Positions 47,501 to 58,984 of a DNA stretch of 64,000 nucleotides are shown here, piece by piece. Each line of letters opens with the position of its first letter. Position 1 is the first letter of the stretch. The position numbers and the translations under genes were made by a program. Origin of the DNA: Hymenopellis radicata (taxonomy: Eukaryota > Basidiomycota > Agaricomycetes > Agaricales > Physalacriaceae); NCBI GenBank assembly GCA_015501595.1, contig JADNRX010000031.1:124001-188000 (forward strand), read 5' to 3'. The notes beneath the pieces are model-generated. The model had not been told where the DNA came from. It was given only the letters and a program-made list of their open reading frames with translations, and ran no database searches.

Positions 47501-48723
47501 CTGCCAACGTAGGCACCACCTTCAAGCATTGCACCCTCGACGCGCAAGTTTGTGTCAAGCCGTCCCGACCCGCTACGTACCACAGGCTAGCTCAACCAGA
47601 GCAAGAGCACGACGAGTAGACGCAAGGCCCTGTGCTTGCAGGCAATATCGTGCGCTCTTTCCCTACTGTCTCTCACGCTGTCTTAATTTTCTATCCAAAG
47701 GAGTAGGTCTTTTTACGGCAAGAGGGCTTCTCAACGACGCTACTCTCAGGCCACCTCAGCACCACGTGCGTGTTGCCTTTTCTTTCAATCAATCCCCTCA
47801 TCCCTTTGCCTCTCATTTCAACCACGGCAAAGGACGCGCAGTGACGACAGCCACAACTCAACAACATCTAGCACCACAGCCACCGTCACTGACAATTACC
47901 GTAAGCCCCGTCCGCATCCTCTCATTCGCCCATACTGACGGCACACGCCGCCACGTCAGCATCGCGTGTATGTTATCATTTATCCTTCAACTCCAATCAT
48001 CCTGACTTGTCCTCTTACCAGTACTCACGTCTATCGCCATAGTGGGCGGACCTGATGGCATCATATTGCCCGTACCATCTTGAGTCAACCCGCACTGACG
48101 ATTTGCAGCGCGGACCACCTGAACAACAACTTCAAGCCAGGACGACGACGATTGCGAATCATGACGACTACGAGCGCCCACAATAATGACCAAGCACGGC
48201 GACGACAGTACGACCAATCACGACACCGTCGAGGACGAGCCAGCGCGACAAGAACGATGGTCTATGGATGACTGCGAGCTATGCCGTCGTCGACTTCCAC
48301 CTCTGAGTACCGACGACGACGGGAACTAATGTATGGGGCTTATAAAGCATTTCTCTACATAGCCACCACTGTTGTATCTGTTTTATGTTCTGGTAGACCA
48401 AATGTATGTTGTACAGCTATCGTGAAAATTGAAGGGAACCATTACTCATCTGGCATTCTCGAGAATTGATGATGATTTCCATCAGAAGTGTAGTGGACTA
48501 GGGGGATTTCCTTGAGATTGAGTTTTCTTGAGGTGTATTTGAGTATGTCCGAGTGCTCCCCAGTCATGCCAGAGCCAACCTCTGAGTGACTTGAGTTAGG
48601 CTGCAGGTCTGAACCTTTCTCAGAGTCAGCTTCATAACCTGTATGATTTCCTGTCTCCTGGTCAGCTAGAGTCAGCTATGGCACACCATGGTTATCCTGA
48701 GCCCCATACCCCTTTTCCTGATG
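44506..48723. mobile_element. TIR DNA element carrying an ALDH fragment, copy 2
   Basis: A 4.218 kb copy of the element at 39638. It splits CACACGACGTGGAG, which is intact at 59222-59235. The flanks are CACACGA on the left and GACGTGGAG on the right, so it duplicated two bases (GA), or three (GAC) if the element end is placed one base further in. Terminal repeats are at 44506-44537 and 48691-48723. No transposase was found. The near-identity to copy 1 indicates recent movement or recent duplication. Confidence 0.85.
44966..45773 (-). pseudogene. Aldehyde dehydrogenase fragment in element copy 2
   Basis: Identical to the fragment at 40098-40905, including the changed LELGGKS motif, the five-residue deletion and the frame changes. 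The defects therefore predate the copying of the element and are true mutations, not assembly errors. Confidence 0.85.
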
Positions 48724-49649
48724 GACGTGGAGACGCGCCGCGCCCCTCCGCATGGTGAGTCTTTCAAATTCGAGTCTGTTATTACGAAAACCGACCTTTT
48801 GTACTTTAGACCTCTTTTTCGTCGAGCGCCGACGTCGGACTATTCGAGTGCTCTCGGTTCAAAGGACGACGTCTTCCAACTCATGGGTAGTCTTTCACAC
48901 CGGTTATATTAATGTTGATTGCCTACTAATCTCGTAATCTCTAGACTTTGAGCGATGTTACATGGGGCGTCATTAGTCTTGTACTCAAGCTCGACACTGA
49001 GCTACTGGCGAAGATTCATTCCTGAGCTATTCACCTCCCGCCTTTTATGTAGACTTGACTTGGGGGTATGCAGCAGTTCTTTTGATTAGTCTATGTTGTG
49101 GCAGTATTAGTCTTAGTTTACCCTGTAGGTCTACGTCGTCTTTCGCGTACTTCATAGTAAGTCGTCTCTTATTTCCTTATACTGCCTTCGTACTGACAAG
49201 CACGTATATAGGTTTTGAGCTCCCCTCCCCGCTCTGAGTTTATCCGCATTGACGGCCTCTGCTAAGCCCCGGACGAAGTCACCCTCAACGTTGGGAAAGA
49301 CCCTCCTCAAGTCCCTTCACAGGTATAACACGATGCCCACCCCGACGTTACCCTCCTCAAGCATTCGCGCCCTCTCTTGGAACGACGTCGGTGGTTGTGA
49401 CTATGGACCTCAGCCATGTTGCTTGTCCGATATTAGGTTCAACGCGACCAGCGGCGCTACCGCCGCTGCGCTCGCGCTGCTCGCTTCTCGCGTCTGAGCT
49501 AGTTATTAGAAGCTCTTCTTGGAGTACTCCTGTAATCCCTTTTCATGTCAATCAAAAAACATTGTCGAATTCCAAATGTGCGTATCAGATATAAGTACAG
49601 TACAGTCATCGAGATTCGAATACAAGTACAGCAAGGATCAATCCACCAC
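48724..49649. other. Non-coding part of duplication copy A
   Basis: Matches about 59229-60155. Plus-strand frames are short and unrecognised, and several GT-AG-like steps are visible without a convincing gene. Confidence 0.35.
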
Positions 49650-51199
49650 CTAGTTACTTCTGGCTTTCCCTTTCCCTTCCGCGAGCGCTTCCTCTTCGAC
49701 TGTTTTTCCTTCTGCATAGTATCGAACAGTTGCAGATCCTTGAGGAGGTTTTCCCTGCCGTGTTTGCCGTGATCTCTGCACATAGTGTTGAACTCGACTT
49801 CGTCGGCGCTGTAGTGGTCGACAAGTTGGAGTCCTTTCCTGGCGGCCCGGATTGACTGCATCCCGATATTGATCGCAAGTGCAATCTGGATTGGCGGAAT
49901 CGTTTACCGTCCTAGATTTCATCCCGTCAGTTGAAAATATAAGCGTCGAGCACAAGGAACTCACCATGCCGACCGTCGAGTAGAACTCGACAAAATATGT
50001 AATCATACGCCAGTTCGCAATAATGTCCTCATCATCGTCGAGGACGTGGTGCTTAGTGTGAAGAAGTATCTGATAGTCGAGGGCGTAGTTGGAGGAAAGA
50101 ATATGGTTTCGGATAATCGTCCAATCGGGATGAGTAACACCATTTGGCGGCATTGGCGGCGCGAGTAGAGCGGGTGAAACAGTAAGAGGTGGTGCTGCGA
50201 CCTGAACTTGACTGAGTCAATGGTGTCGAGACAGATATATGGAACTTACGGTGTCAATGTAAATCTTCAAGCCGTTCGTTAAGTTCACGTCAATAGTACC
50301 GACGGCAAAGGTGGAAATTCCATCTTCGCCAGGGTGAACGCGAAAGAGGTGTTTAACAATGCCGGCGTGGAGATGATGGAATCCCATCTCGAGATCCGGG
50401 CCTACGATGTTGTCAATCCCGACAGAGATTACACCTTGAAGATTGAGTATATGAGAAAAGCAGCCTCGCTGAAGAAAATATAGAACTTACTCAACAGTGT
50501 ATGATCAAACGGAGGACACAGAAGCGCATTACCGAGCGCCTGGAAGACGTCTTGTGGATCAAAGCAAACGACGCGCACGCCGTGCTTCCACTGCCCGCCG
50601 GCAATCGGGAGCTCCCAATCGGAAGTAGAGAGAAGGACATTATCGCCAGTCCTATCTTCCACCCCACCGTCACAGCGTGAAACCCTAGCGTAGTTTGCCC
50701 ACCGCCAGAAGCTGCGTGAACATATGGTGCCACGGCTGTCAAGTTGACAGCAGAGCCCGAAGGAGCGGGGAGACCTTCAGCTGAGAGCGTGACCTGTGAA
50801 AAATATCAGAACACGGATTAAATTTGAGTGGTAGAACGTACACTCTGCGCATCGTCCGCATTCACACTGTTGAGGTACAGGGGAATAATATTCTCGGGAG
50901 CTTCCGCGCTGGTTGAGAAGAGGTTGTTCGGGTCGAGAAGCGCCGCGGTGAGCTCTTTGCGAGTCGCTGACTTGTACGTGAGCCGGACAGGCTTTCCAGA
51001 GTCGTTAGTGTGCGGCCAGCTGTCCCGTTGATGCAAGACGAGCCGGAGAAGATCATTTTTGGGAAGCTCACTGAGAAATTGGTTAATAAGACGAGGCGGA
51101 TATACGAGTCTGAACTCACCTGAGCTCGGAGGAATCATAGAACCTCGGAGGATAGTACCCCGTAGGTGTAGCGAGTCGTGACGCGCGGATGGGAGCCAT
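49650..51199 (-). CDS. Unknown protein, duplication copy A (frame breaks)
   Basis: Starts at the ATG at 51199 (MAPIRASRLATPTGYYPPRF). Exons joined by about 50 bp introns read ELPKNDLLRLVLHQRDSWPH, ENIIPLYLNSVNADDAQS, VTLSAEGLPAPSGSAVNLTA, HGVRVVCFDPQDVFQALGNA, GPDLEMGFHHLHAGIVKHLF, ISTFAVGTIDVNLTNGLKIY, PDWTIIRNHILSSNYALDYQ, MITYFVEFYSTVGM and, at the end, ENLLKDLQLFDTMQKEKQ plus a Lys/Arg-rich tail. I recognise no family. One-base losses relative to copy B break the frame near 50663 (GGGGTGG for GGAGGTGG), 49892 and 49675. Where copy B is broken (GAGCTCC, NLTNGLK), this copy is intact. A soluble protein with a basic, possibly nuclear, tail is all that can be inferred. Confidence 0.55.
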
Positions 51200-52469
51200 C
51201 GAGGTTAGAGAATAGCAGGAACTTCGGCCGAAGTTAAATTCCAAGCAGCGGCATCTTCCAAGTCAAATACTCTTGACGAACGATCGTCTCCCAGTCTATT
51301 CTCGATGTTCAGTCTGCTGCCTGTCAAGCAGATAGAGTCCATTGAGTCGAATGAGTGTCTGGTGAGCGGCAGTGGCGTCGAGTGTGTGACTAGGTGTCCG
51401 AAGTCCCAGATGACGACGTCGAGAAGGATGGCTGAAAAGAGGAATCGCTGGCGCGCGTGGGGGCCGAGGCCAGAAAAGCCAACATGAGGCAAACCGGTTC
51501 TGATGTCGTCAGGGAGAGAAACACGGAGAGAAAAGGTTGGTGGTCGAAGAAGCAGAAATCTCACCTGTGAAGCTTGATGAAACCTTAGGTGCGGCGGTCA
51601 CCGCGGCCAATGGCGCTGAAAGACGCGTGGAGAGCGACTGGAATTAAGCAGGGAACGTCGAAATACAGGAGCTGAGCCGTACGCGAGCTACAAAGACCGC
51701 GGTACGGTCACGCTCAAACATCGCCATCTGCGCGATTGACACCGATGACGAGGGCGACTGAATGGGAGAAGTCGAGAAGAAGGCGCGCGAGACGAGGCGT
51801 AACCAGCAAGGTGACAATGTGTGACGAACCAGCCAATCACAGGGCGAAACCAGGCGGCACGTGATCGAAACCGGTCACCGCTGGACACGATTAAAGTCCT
51901 AACACATTATGTTACTGAGAAGACTCACGTGTGAAGATACTGCTCAGAGAAGCGCGATTGAGTTAACGCGAAAGTTTCGCGTCGGCGGTGATACGGTCTC
52001 AGATATGATGGCCTATACGCGCCCCGGCCGCGCATGCGACACGTCATATTTCCTCGACTATCGGTGTGGGGACGCTGCTGTCCTTGACCTAGAGAGAGCG
52101 GGCTCGTTGTATGATGTCCTACTGGACGCAGGGGCTCTGCGCGTCGAGCGTGGCCACGCAAATCCGCTTCTGTGCTGGATCGCTTACGACGAAGGCGTTA
52201 TGGGATAAATTCAATGGGGACGTTGTTGAAGCAAAGGAAGGTCATGATGCATGATGGCAGGTTGCAAGAGCCAGTGTGACCAGGTGACATTAACGTGAGT
52301 GATTCTGGGACCCCCAAGGACCAACAAAATGGGACGGCCAGTAGTACCGACAACGCGGTCTTATGAATAATGACAAGACAGGTACTCCACTGTTACACCG
52401 GCCTACCCTCCAGTGTATGAACTCTCATAAAGGTCAAGACATTTTCGATACCAACCATGAGATTGATAT
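51200..52469. other. Upstream of unknown gene and right flank of duplication
   Basis: Up to 51907 this is the duplicated upstream region. A minus-strand frame here (matching 62024-62332) has a mitochondrial-presequence-like start but no supported gene. From 51908 to 52469 the sequence is unique and no gene was recognised. Confidence 0.35.
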
Positions 52470-53991
52470 TCAGGAGACATATACAGGAAGAGCCTCTGAT
52501 TCTGAAGTCTTCTCCAGTCCATGTGATAGTACCGAATCAAAACGCCCTCTGCGATAAGCCGTTACATTGGCGCGACACTCGTTCACCACCTCAATAGCCA
52601 CCACAAGGTCCGCACGTGAGCGTTCTGCTCGCCGTAGTGCGCCCATGAGTTCTTCTTTGAGCTAAATCGAACATTCAGACTTGATGTCTAAAGCTAATGG
52701 CGATATCAGGCTTACTTGTTTGTGCGCCACAATGACTTGCTCCCCGGATTCTTCCATTGCGCTCCTGAACGGTATTTCGAAAACTGTTTGGAGGAAGAAA
52801 GCTTCCAGTCGAACGCTCCTGACCGGAGTGTAAGTATTTCTTTAAGCCTAACGCGTTGTCTGTGACGTACACTTGCGGTACGACGAACTCGCCGATATCT
52901 TGCACCTCCGCTGTCGCATTTTGCGCAGCGCGGACGAGGGTTATCGCCTCATCCCCTAACTCCCTAGCTTCTCGAAGATTGTTGCGCTTGGCCTTGTCAC
53001 TCTTTCTGGTAAGAAGAACGGCTCCTCAGAACCCGTCTTCAAACGGCGACCAAAAGGAACTACGTACGCAGAGCTTCCGTAGACATCTAATGTTTGTTCA
53101 AACATCCGCTGCACTCTGGTCAAGTGATGTACAGCTCACCTCCTCGTGTCTGCTCAAAGACTTCCTTCATAATCTTTGCATGACACACTTTCATCTTGTC
53201 CTCTGCCTGCTGTAGTATAGTGACAACATGACGATCGTTTGCATCTTGACGCGTAAATAGCTCTTGCGTGACTTCGGCGTGAAACAATTGTTCCTTCAAT
53301 TCTGTATCTTGAGGATCTACAGTGAACAGTCAGCAGTATCCATCAGTAATAACGTTCTTTAACGTCACAGAACCACATACCATTCTGACCCTCGAAAACA
53401 CTCTCGCACAAATTCCATAGGTCGTCCTTGAGTATATCATAACTGTTCATCTTTCCTGTCAGTTCATTATGCTGATTGACCGTCAGAGCCCGACGACGCC
53501 GAAACGTATCCCACATACCTCCGCCTTCGCCTTCGCTATATCCATCTCTAATTCTTCTTGTCGACGACGTGCAACAACCTGTCGATTTAACGCATCGACG
53601 TAGTCTCTATAATCCAGCACCTAAACTCAGATGGGTTGCCCATATACCGGCGATTCACGCACCGTTCTTCCTTACTCGCAATCTCCTCAAACTTCTCTTT
53701 CTTCCCCGCTAACTTATACGCCAGTTTCCGCGCTGTCGCATCCCGCATCTGCTCATGCTCTTCTCTCTGCTTCCTCGTCGCCTCATCCGATTGTCTCACA
53801 TCTGCAATAGTCCTCGAAAGCTCCTTCTCCAATGTCTTCAACTTTTGGGATTGCGTCTGGAGCACCGTCGGTACATGCCGTAGTTCAGCCAACGACGCTT
53901 GAATGCGCATATACGCAGAAGCATTTTCCAGGATCCTCTCAGATAACCGATCCCCGGCGGTCGCTGATGGCGGTGAAATAGGAAAAGTCAT
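52470..53991 (-). CDS. Coiled-coil protein, paralog 1
   Basis: Starts at MTFPISPPSATAGDRLSERI (ATG at 53991; an upstream ATG at 54009 is in frame). Exon 1 reads ENASAYMRIQASLAELRHVP, then a long charged helix (LKTLEKELSRTIADVRQSDE, ATARKLAYKLAGKKEKFEEI, ASKEER). Later exons give DYVDALNRQVVARRRQEELE, MNSYDILKDDLWNLCESVFE, LFTRQDANDRHVVTILQQAE, DEAITLVRAAQNATAEVQDI and finally LKEELMGALRRAERSRADLV, stopping at 52470. All are joined by small GT-AG introns. It is almost entirely heptad-rich helix, with no signal or membrane segment. I know similar uncharacterised coiled-coil proteins from Agaricomycetes; the function is unknown. The copy looks intact and is the neighbour and paralog of 54140-55856. 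Confidence 0.7.
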
Positions 53992-54139
53992 CGTGAATGT
54001 GGCTATCAACCCGGCATACTTATATATGAGCCATACGCGGATGATACGCCGAGACTCGGCGGGTGATCACATGGATATGGCTTGCGTTCAGTTTCCCATC
54101 ATCGCGTATTCCTCATCCACGCGCTAATGTTGAATCAGA

Positions 54140-55856
54140 TCATGTTTGCCTAATGTTAGAATACAATGGGAGAGCGTCGTTTTGTGATTCGAGCAGAACC
54201 ATGTCGAACACCCCCTGTCGGTGTACCTCTAGATTCCTACGAGACTCATTCACGACATTCGCCGCCTCGTCAAGATCTGCACAGGAGCGTTCAGCGCGCT
54301 GCATAGCCAACAAGAGTTCCGCTTTGATCTACAGAATAAATAAGTTGAGAATCGACCCGTGGTAATGTTAGAACAGTTCATACAGTCTTATAAGCAGCCC
54401 CGACACATTGACCAGCTTCCCTCACCGACTCGTCAGAAGGGGCTTGGAAGACCGGATTCACATAGAAGACTTCCATGTGCATGTGTCTGTAAGAGTAAAT
54501 TAGAGTATGGATATAGAGGTTGGGAAACCTCGAACTGACCCGGTGGGTACTGTGAACTCTCCCATTTCGCCCACGTCTGCCGACACATTCCGGGCATCTC
54601 GTACGAAAGATTTTGCCCTGTCACCAGCCGCATTCGCAGCTTTGAGATGATTGTGCTTGATCTGGTCGCTCATTCTATATTGGCAAGATGCTTGGGAATT
54701 CAGTCTTCAATAACCGGGCTGGACAGCTTACGCAGAGTTGCTGTTGATGTCTATAACCGACATAAGTCAATGATAGGAAAAGGAATATTGCACCCACCCC
54801 ACTTCGTGAGTTCGATTGCTTTGTTCACATTTTCTCGAGCCTCCTTCATCTTGTTCTCTGCTTCTTGCAGAGACCTGACAACTTGGGTATCATCTGAAGC
54901 TTGTCTGACAAGGCGCCGATAGGTCCCATCAGCGATGTTGATTTGATGTTTTAGTTCGGAGTCTCTTCTGTCTATTGATAGTTCATTAACACGAATACGC
55001 TAGGCTGGGAAGATACCGACCGCCTTCCCCATCAAACACACTGTCGTATAGGGTCCACAGCTCGCTTTTGAGAATGGTGTATTGCGTCATGGTGCGATTA
55101 GCAGCGTCTAACTGAGTCCCAATTAGTTGTAGGCGCACACGTTCAGAAACCAACAACCGATACCTCTGTTTTAGCTTGGCTTAGAGTCTGCGCTAGTTCT
55201 TCTGCACGCCGTCGCTCTGAAATCTCACGATTCAACGTGCACACGTACTGTAGCGTTTCGACCGTAACTTCACAGCCTGTGACCCGTTATGGTCTGAAGT
55301 TACAGTGAACAGCTTCACAGACCCTTAAATTGCCTTATTTGGACAGTCCCGCCTATGGCGGGACCTGAAATTTCCTTATTTGGAGGCTCGTGCCTGGCCA
55401 AAGTGGTCCGTGACCCGTTATGGTGTATATATAGCTTCACTTCAAAGACCCCCGTGACCCGTTATGTGAATTTGCGGTCGAAACGCTACAGTACTCTCTG
55501 CGAGAAGGAATTTAAATCCAGGTTATGAAGTAAGGAGTTCGAGAGGTATACCTTTCCTCCCTACTAGCTTTCTCTTCATACTTCTCCTTCCTCCTCGTCA
55601 GCTTGTATGCAAGCTTACGGGCGGTCGAGTCCCGTATCCGCTCGTGCGCCTCCCTCTCCTTCTTCGTCGTCTCTGCGCATTTCTTCACGCTTTCCGCAGC
55701 CTGTGAAAGGTCGCTCTCCAATGACTTTACGCGTTTCGTTTGATACGCGAAGACAAGCGGCACATCACGTAGATCCGCAAGTGATGCCTGAATCTGACGA
55801 TAGGATGGCGCGTTTGCTAGGACTTTCGGAGAAATGGAGGGTGATGTTGGGCTCAT
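54140..55856 (-). pseudogene. Coiled-coil protein, paralog 2, disrupted by a MITE-like insertion
   Basis: Exon 1 (55856-55552) reads SYRQIQASLADLRDVPLVFA, then ARKLAYKLTRRKEKYEEKAS, and REER. After a 54 bp intron (55498-55551), exon 2 starts at 55497 with EY and is cut by the 242 bp element at 55249-55490. Beyond it, exon 2 resumes as CTLNREISERRRAEELAQTL. Paralog 1 reads EERDYVDALNRQVVARRR here, so the insertion is inside coding sequence. Reading into the element soon meets a stop. Later exons are intact (TQYTILKSELWTLYDSVFDG, ADGTYRRLVRQASDDTQVVR, KMKEARENVNKAIELTKW), ending at NIRQT at 54140. All else looks functional, so the insertion must be recent. Confidence 0.75.
55249..55490. mobile_element. 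MITE-like element with TIRs and GTAC target duplication
   Basis: A 242 bp insert with perfect 16 bp terminal inverted repeats (TGTAGCGTTTCGACCG), extended to about 25 bp with three mismatches. It is flanked by GTAC on both sides (55245-55248 and 55491-55494). Internally it has three copies of GTGACCCGTTATG (55279, 55410, 55454), two of CCTTATTTGGA, and a perfect hairpin GTCCCGCC-TAT-GGCGGGAC (55346-55364). It encodes nothing, which is typical of a non-autonomous miniature element. Confidence 0.88.
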
Positions 55857-57614
55857 CGATGGATTGTCCCCAACAAAGAGAAGACGGTATATATAGCAGT
55901 GGGGAACAGCAACCGGTCCAAGGCCGTGACGCCGACTTCCCGATATCGGTTACATGCACCATGGAGCTCCCGAGTATTGCAAGTCCTGTAGTCTGAGCTC
56001 GTCGGGATCAAGGTGGCGGTCGAACAGAAAGACACAGACAAGCGCGTCGTGTCGGCATATCAGACCACCTAGTCTAGAGGCGGCATTCGGCACTTCCCTG
56101 AGTAATTTCGGACAGCGGCGGAGCCTCAGCCCGAACTCCTTGAAAGCCGCTCCCTGGTATGATCTGGCCAGTAGAGACTTGTAGTCAACGAACGAGTACC
56201 CAAGTAGCAGGAACCTCTGATAAATGTAGGATTAACTTGGTTCGTTTAGTGCATTTGCCATGGGAACTCGTACCGTTAGGCGTGTCCGTCACCGTCGGCT
56301 GAATGCGAAGCAAAGCAATATGATTGGAATATGATGGAAATGGATACCGCTCCTCAAACACAGGTCTCTAGGCAATCCTCTGAGAACGACGAGATTCGGG
56401 GAGTAAGAATGAGGGAGCACCGAGATGACAGCATACAGAGCATCCGTACATTGTTTTGTTAGCTCATACAACGTAGAGCCCCGTCTCGCTCAGCAATGAA
56501 GTAAACTTCTGTTGCGAGCCGGGCAGGTTGTGGGAGCCCTTGTCTTGTCCATGAGAGTAACGAGCCTGCCTGTCACCTTGTCGAAGGAATATGAAACCAA
56601 AGGCAACCCATGAGATGAATGTAGTCTGAGGTAACAAAACTCCGAAACACTCGCCGACCCACGGCGATAAGTACCTCGCTATTAATTTTCTATCAGTTTT
56701 TGAATTGGCCGAAGCAGAGGTGGTGAAGCATACCAGCTAGAGCAATGCGCTCGCGCACCCCGACGCATTTTTGAGAGAGAATAATATCGATAATTTCCCG
56801 CGCATTGGAGAATGACCAGTCGTCAGACCTCTAGGCGTTTCCGCTGAAGATTGGCCGCGTATAAGTGCGCCATCTAGTCTGCAGGTATAGTTTGGCTCTC
56901 ATGCGGGTTTTGAAGTAATGTGGGATTTTCTTCGGCTGCCAGTGTGGTATATCGTGTATTCTTCGTCGGATTTCGCTGACGAGGTATGATGATGGTCAAG
57001 AGCAAGTGGGGTGACCAAATCCATATGACCCCTATGTACTGCAACTCGCCCGTGTCCGCCGTCGACGGGACAATGGCAGGCCAATGGAAAATCGCGCTAC
57101 ATAGCACGTCCGTCGTCCGGGCTGCAATTTAGCAATAGGCGCGACCACGGGACCCATGGAGCGAAGCTCATATAGCCGTTCTTCCACCGAAGTCGCTGTC
57201 GATCTAGTGAAAAAAGTAATGCGGGTTTTTGCTGCTTCAACTCACCTTTTCTCTGCCAATATTTCAATATTTAGGTGTTGTGCGCTAAACGCGTCTCCTT
57301 TGCGTCTCCTGACTCGGGTATAAAGTGTACGTCGAGTATTGGTGCGCTCTGCTGATGTTCGCTTACTGCAATACTGGGGAGAAATTCCGCTTTTTCTTTC
57401 CACGGAACGCGACGAAGAACAAAAACGCGACTTCTATGTCGACGGATTGAGGACAAGAACATTCAGGTTCGATTTCCAAAACGGGTCCTTGATCCCTGTG
57501 GCAGGTGCCCTTGAAATGCTTCTTCAACGTGCATCGGTATCTCTTTCCTGACAGTGACATCCAACTGCACATCTCCTCGTCAATACAGCTCTCTCCTAAA
57601 TCACTCTAAACCTA
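55857..57614. other. Long stretch without recognised gene
   Basis: About 1.8 kb. A 70-codon plus frame at 57339-57551 and a 69-codon minus frame at 57363-57572 overlap, and neither is recognised. The last part should hold the promoter of the DUF6535 half-gene. Confidence 0.4.
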
Positions 57615-58984
57615 ATGGATTACTTCAGTCACACCTCCGATCCCGGATACGACCCCATACTCGGAATTTTGCCTACCGCTGAATCCCTCAGTCATGGTGG
57701 CTGCGAAACGGGCGCGCTGTTAACGGAACCGGAGCGTATCTCTCCTCTACCGATACAGGACATCGTCTCTCCTGAAGCAGACGTGTTGTCCTCTTCATTC
57801 ACACTTGCTGGTCACGGAATACCAGTTGGTGGCGGGGACGTACAGGACTCGAACACCTCTCACCTCGGTACCCAAGGACATACTGCCACCAGTGAGTCTG
57901 CGCCAGCCTCACGCGGGCGTACTCCTGAGCCTGGTCCGCGGCCAACACGTTTGTTACTTTCTGTTCATCGTCAACTTGATCGACCTCATCACTTCTAACA
58001 GAATCCCTCCCCCCTACTCGTGCCGCTTCCATCTCATCTCACACTTCATCTACGGATTTTCGCACCTTGCGTCCTCGCGGCGTTCGCCTTGGTGTAGACC
58101 CCAAAGCAACCGTTTGGGAATGCTTTAACCACGAGGCTACCTCATCGGATCGTGAGCTATTTCGTGGCTGGAGGGAAGGTCTCGATCATCAGACCATCAC
58201 AGTATGTCTACATTATTCGACGTATGGACTGACGCTGACCGATTTCGTCCAGACCGCTCTCTTCGCAGGGCTCTTAGGCAGCTTCCTGAACGATCACCAT
58301 AATCCGGACCCAGGGAAGACCGTCGCAGCTGTCCTTGTGCAGGCGTTCATTCTCTCCTCCGCAACAACATCCTCTTCGCCGCCGCTCTCCCCAGAAGAGA
58401 TCGCATCCCGTCTCATGGCACCCGTATTGGCTCCTCCCGGCCGGATGGATGTCTCCATTTCCCTCATATGGTCAATATCATTCCTCGTCTGCATCGGCGT
58501 TGTCATCTTCTCATTATTTATTCGACACTGGCTTTCGGAATACGACCATGAACTACGCACGGGGAGCACCTTTGATTACGTGCAGCGTCGCCAGTTGCGC
58601 TTCGGCGCGCTTAACACTTGGAATGTGCCGACTATTATACCCATTCTCCAGCTATCCATGATCGGTGCTGTCTTCTTGTTCCTTGGAGGATGGAGTTTGA
58701 AGCTCTTTCAATACCACACGCTGCCCGCGACCCTCGTTTCCGCTACAAGCGGTCTGCTGCTTCTCGTATACACCGTAATGACTATCCTCCCTCTATTCTT
58801 CCCCACCTGTCCATATCATAATACCATACTCGTACTCTTCCTGAAGGTGTATCATTTGGCTGTCACCCTCCTCAAGCGATGTGGTGTCTACGTTCACGCA
58901 AGGCTCACGCACGGCCTCAGTGTCCTTTCAAAAGCCCCTACGCCGCCCATGACTCTTCCCATGTTTATGGCCTGGCATACCAAG
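57615..58984 (+). pseudogene. 5' half of a DUF6535-type gene
   Basis: Exons 57615-57948, 58002-58201 and 58253-58984 encode a disordered N-terminus (MDYFSHTSDPGYDPILGILP) and the DUF6535 membrane domain: TALFAGLLGSFLNDHHNPDP, SISLIWSISFLVCIGVVIFS, FIRHWLSEYDHELRTGSTFD, RQLRFGALNTWN, LSMIGAVFLFLGGWSLKL and LFFPTCPYHNTILVLFLKVY. The last visible codons are MAWHTK followed by a GTGAG donor. Copy B of the segmental duplication starts here (58978), and no matching DUF6535 C-terminal exon follows. Without splicing it stops 11 codons later. The helical C-terminal half expected of the family is missing here. One such half, with a compatible phase, is at 37970-39637 on the other strand. It could also be a gene still using unrecognised exons downstream. 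Confidence 0.65.

Larger units (their letters stand above)
44255..51907. repeat. Segmental duplication copy A (contains element copy 2)
   Basis: Matches 58978-62422 in direct orientation from TACCAAGGTGAGATGG to the final AACACAT. Without the 4.2 kb element it is about 3.43 kb. Differences from copy B are a few scattered substitutions and small indels. It includes one gene of unknown function on the minus strand. The left boundary coincides with the splice donor of the DUF6535 half-gene in copy B, so copy A probably derives from copy B. Confidence 0.92.

Noticed and set aside
39638..48723. The pair of 4.2 kb units as LTRs of one large retrotransposon
   Set aside because: The DNA between the units is only about 650 bp, with no gag or pol. 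Each unit has its own inverted repeats, and there is an empty site for the second unit alone.
57363..57572. A possible C2H2-like zinc finger on the minus strand (YRCTLKKHFKGTCH)
   Set aside because: Spacing does not fit a standard finger, and the frame overlaps an equally long plus-strand frame. Not supported.
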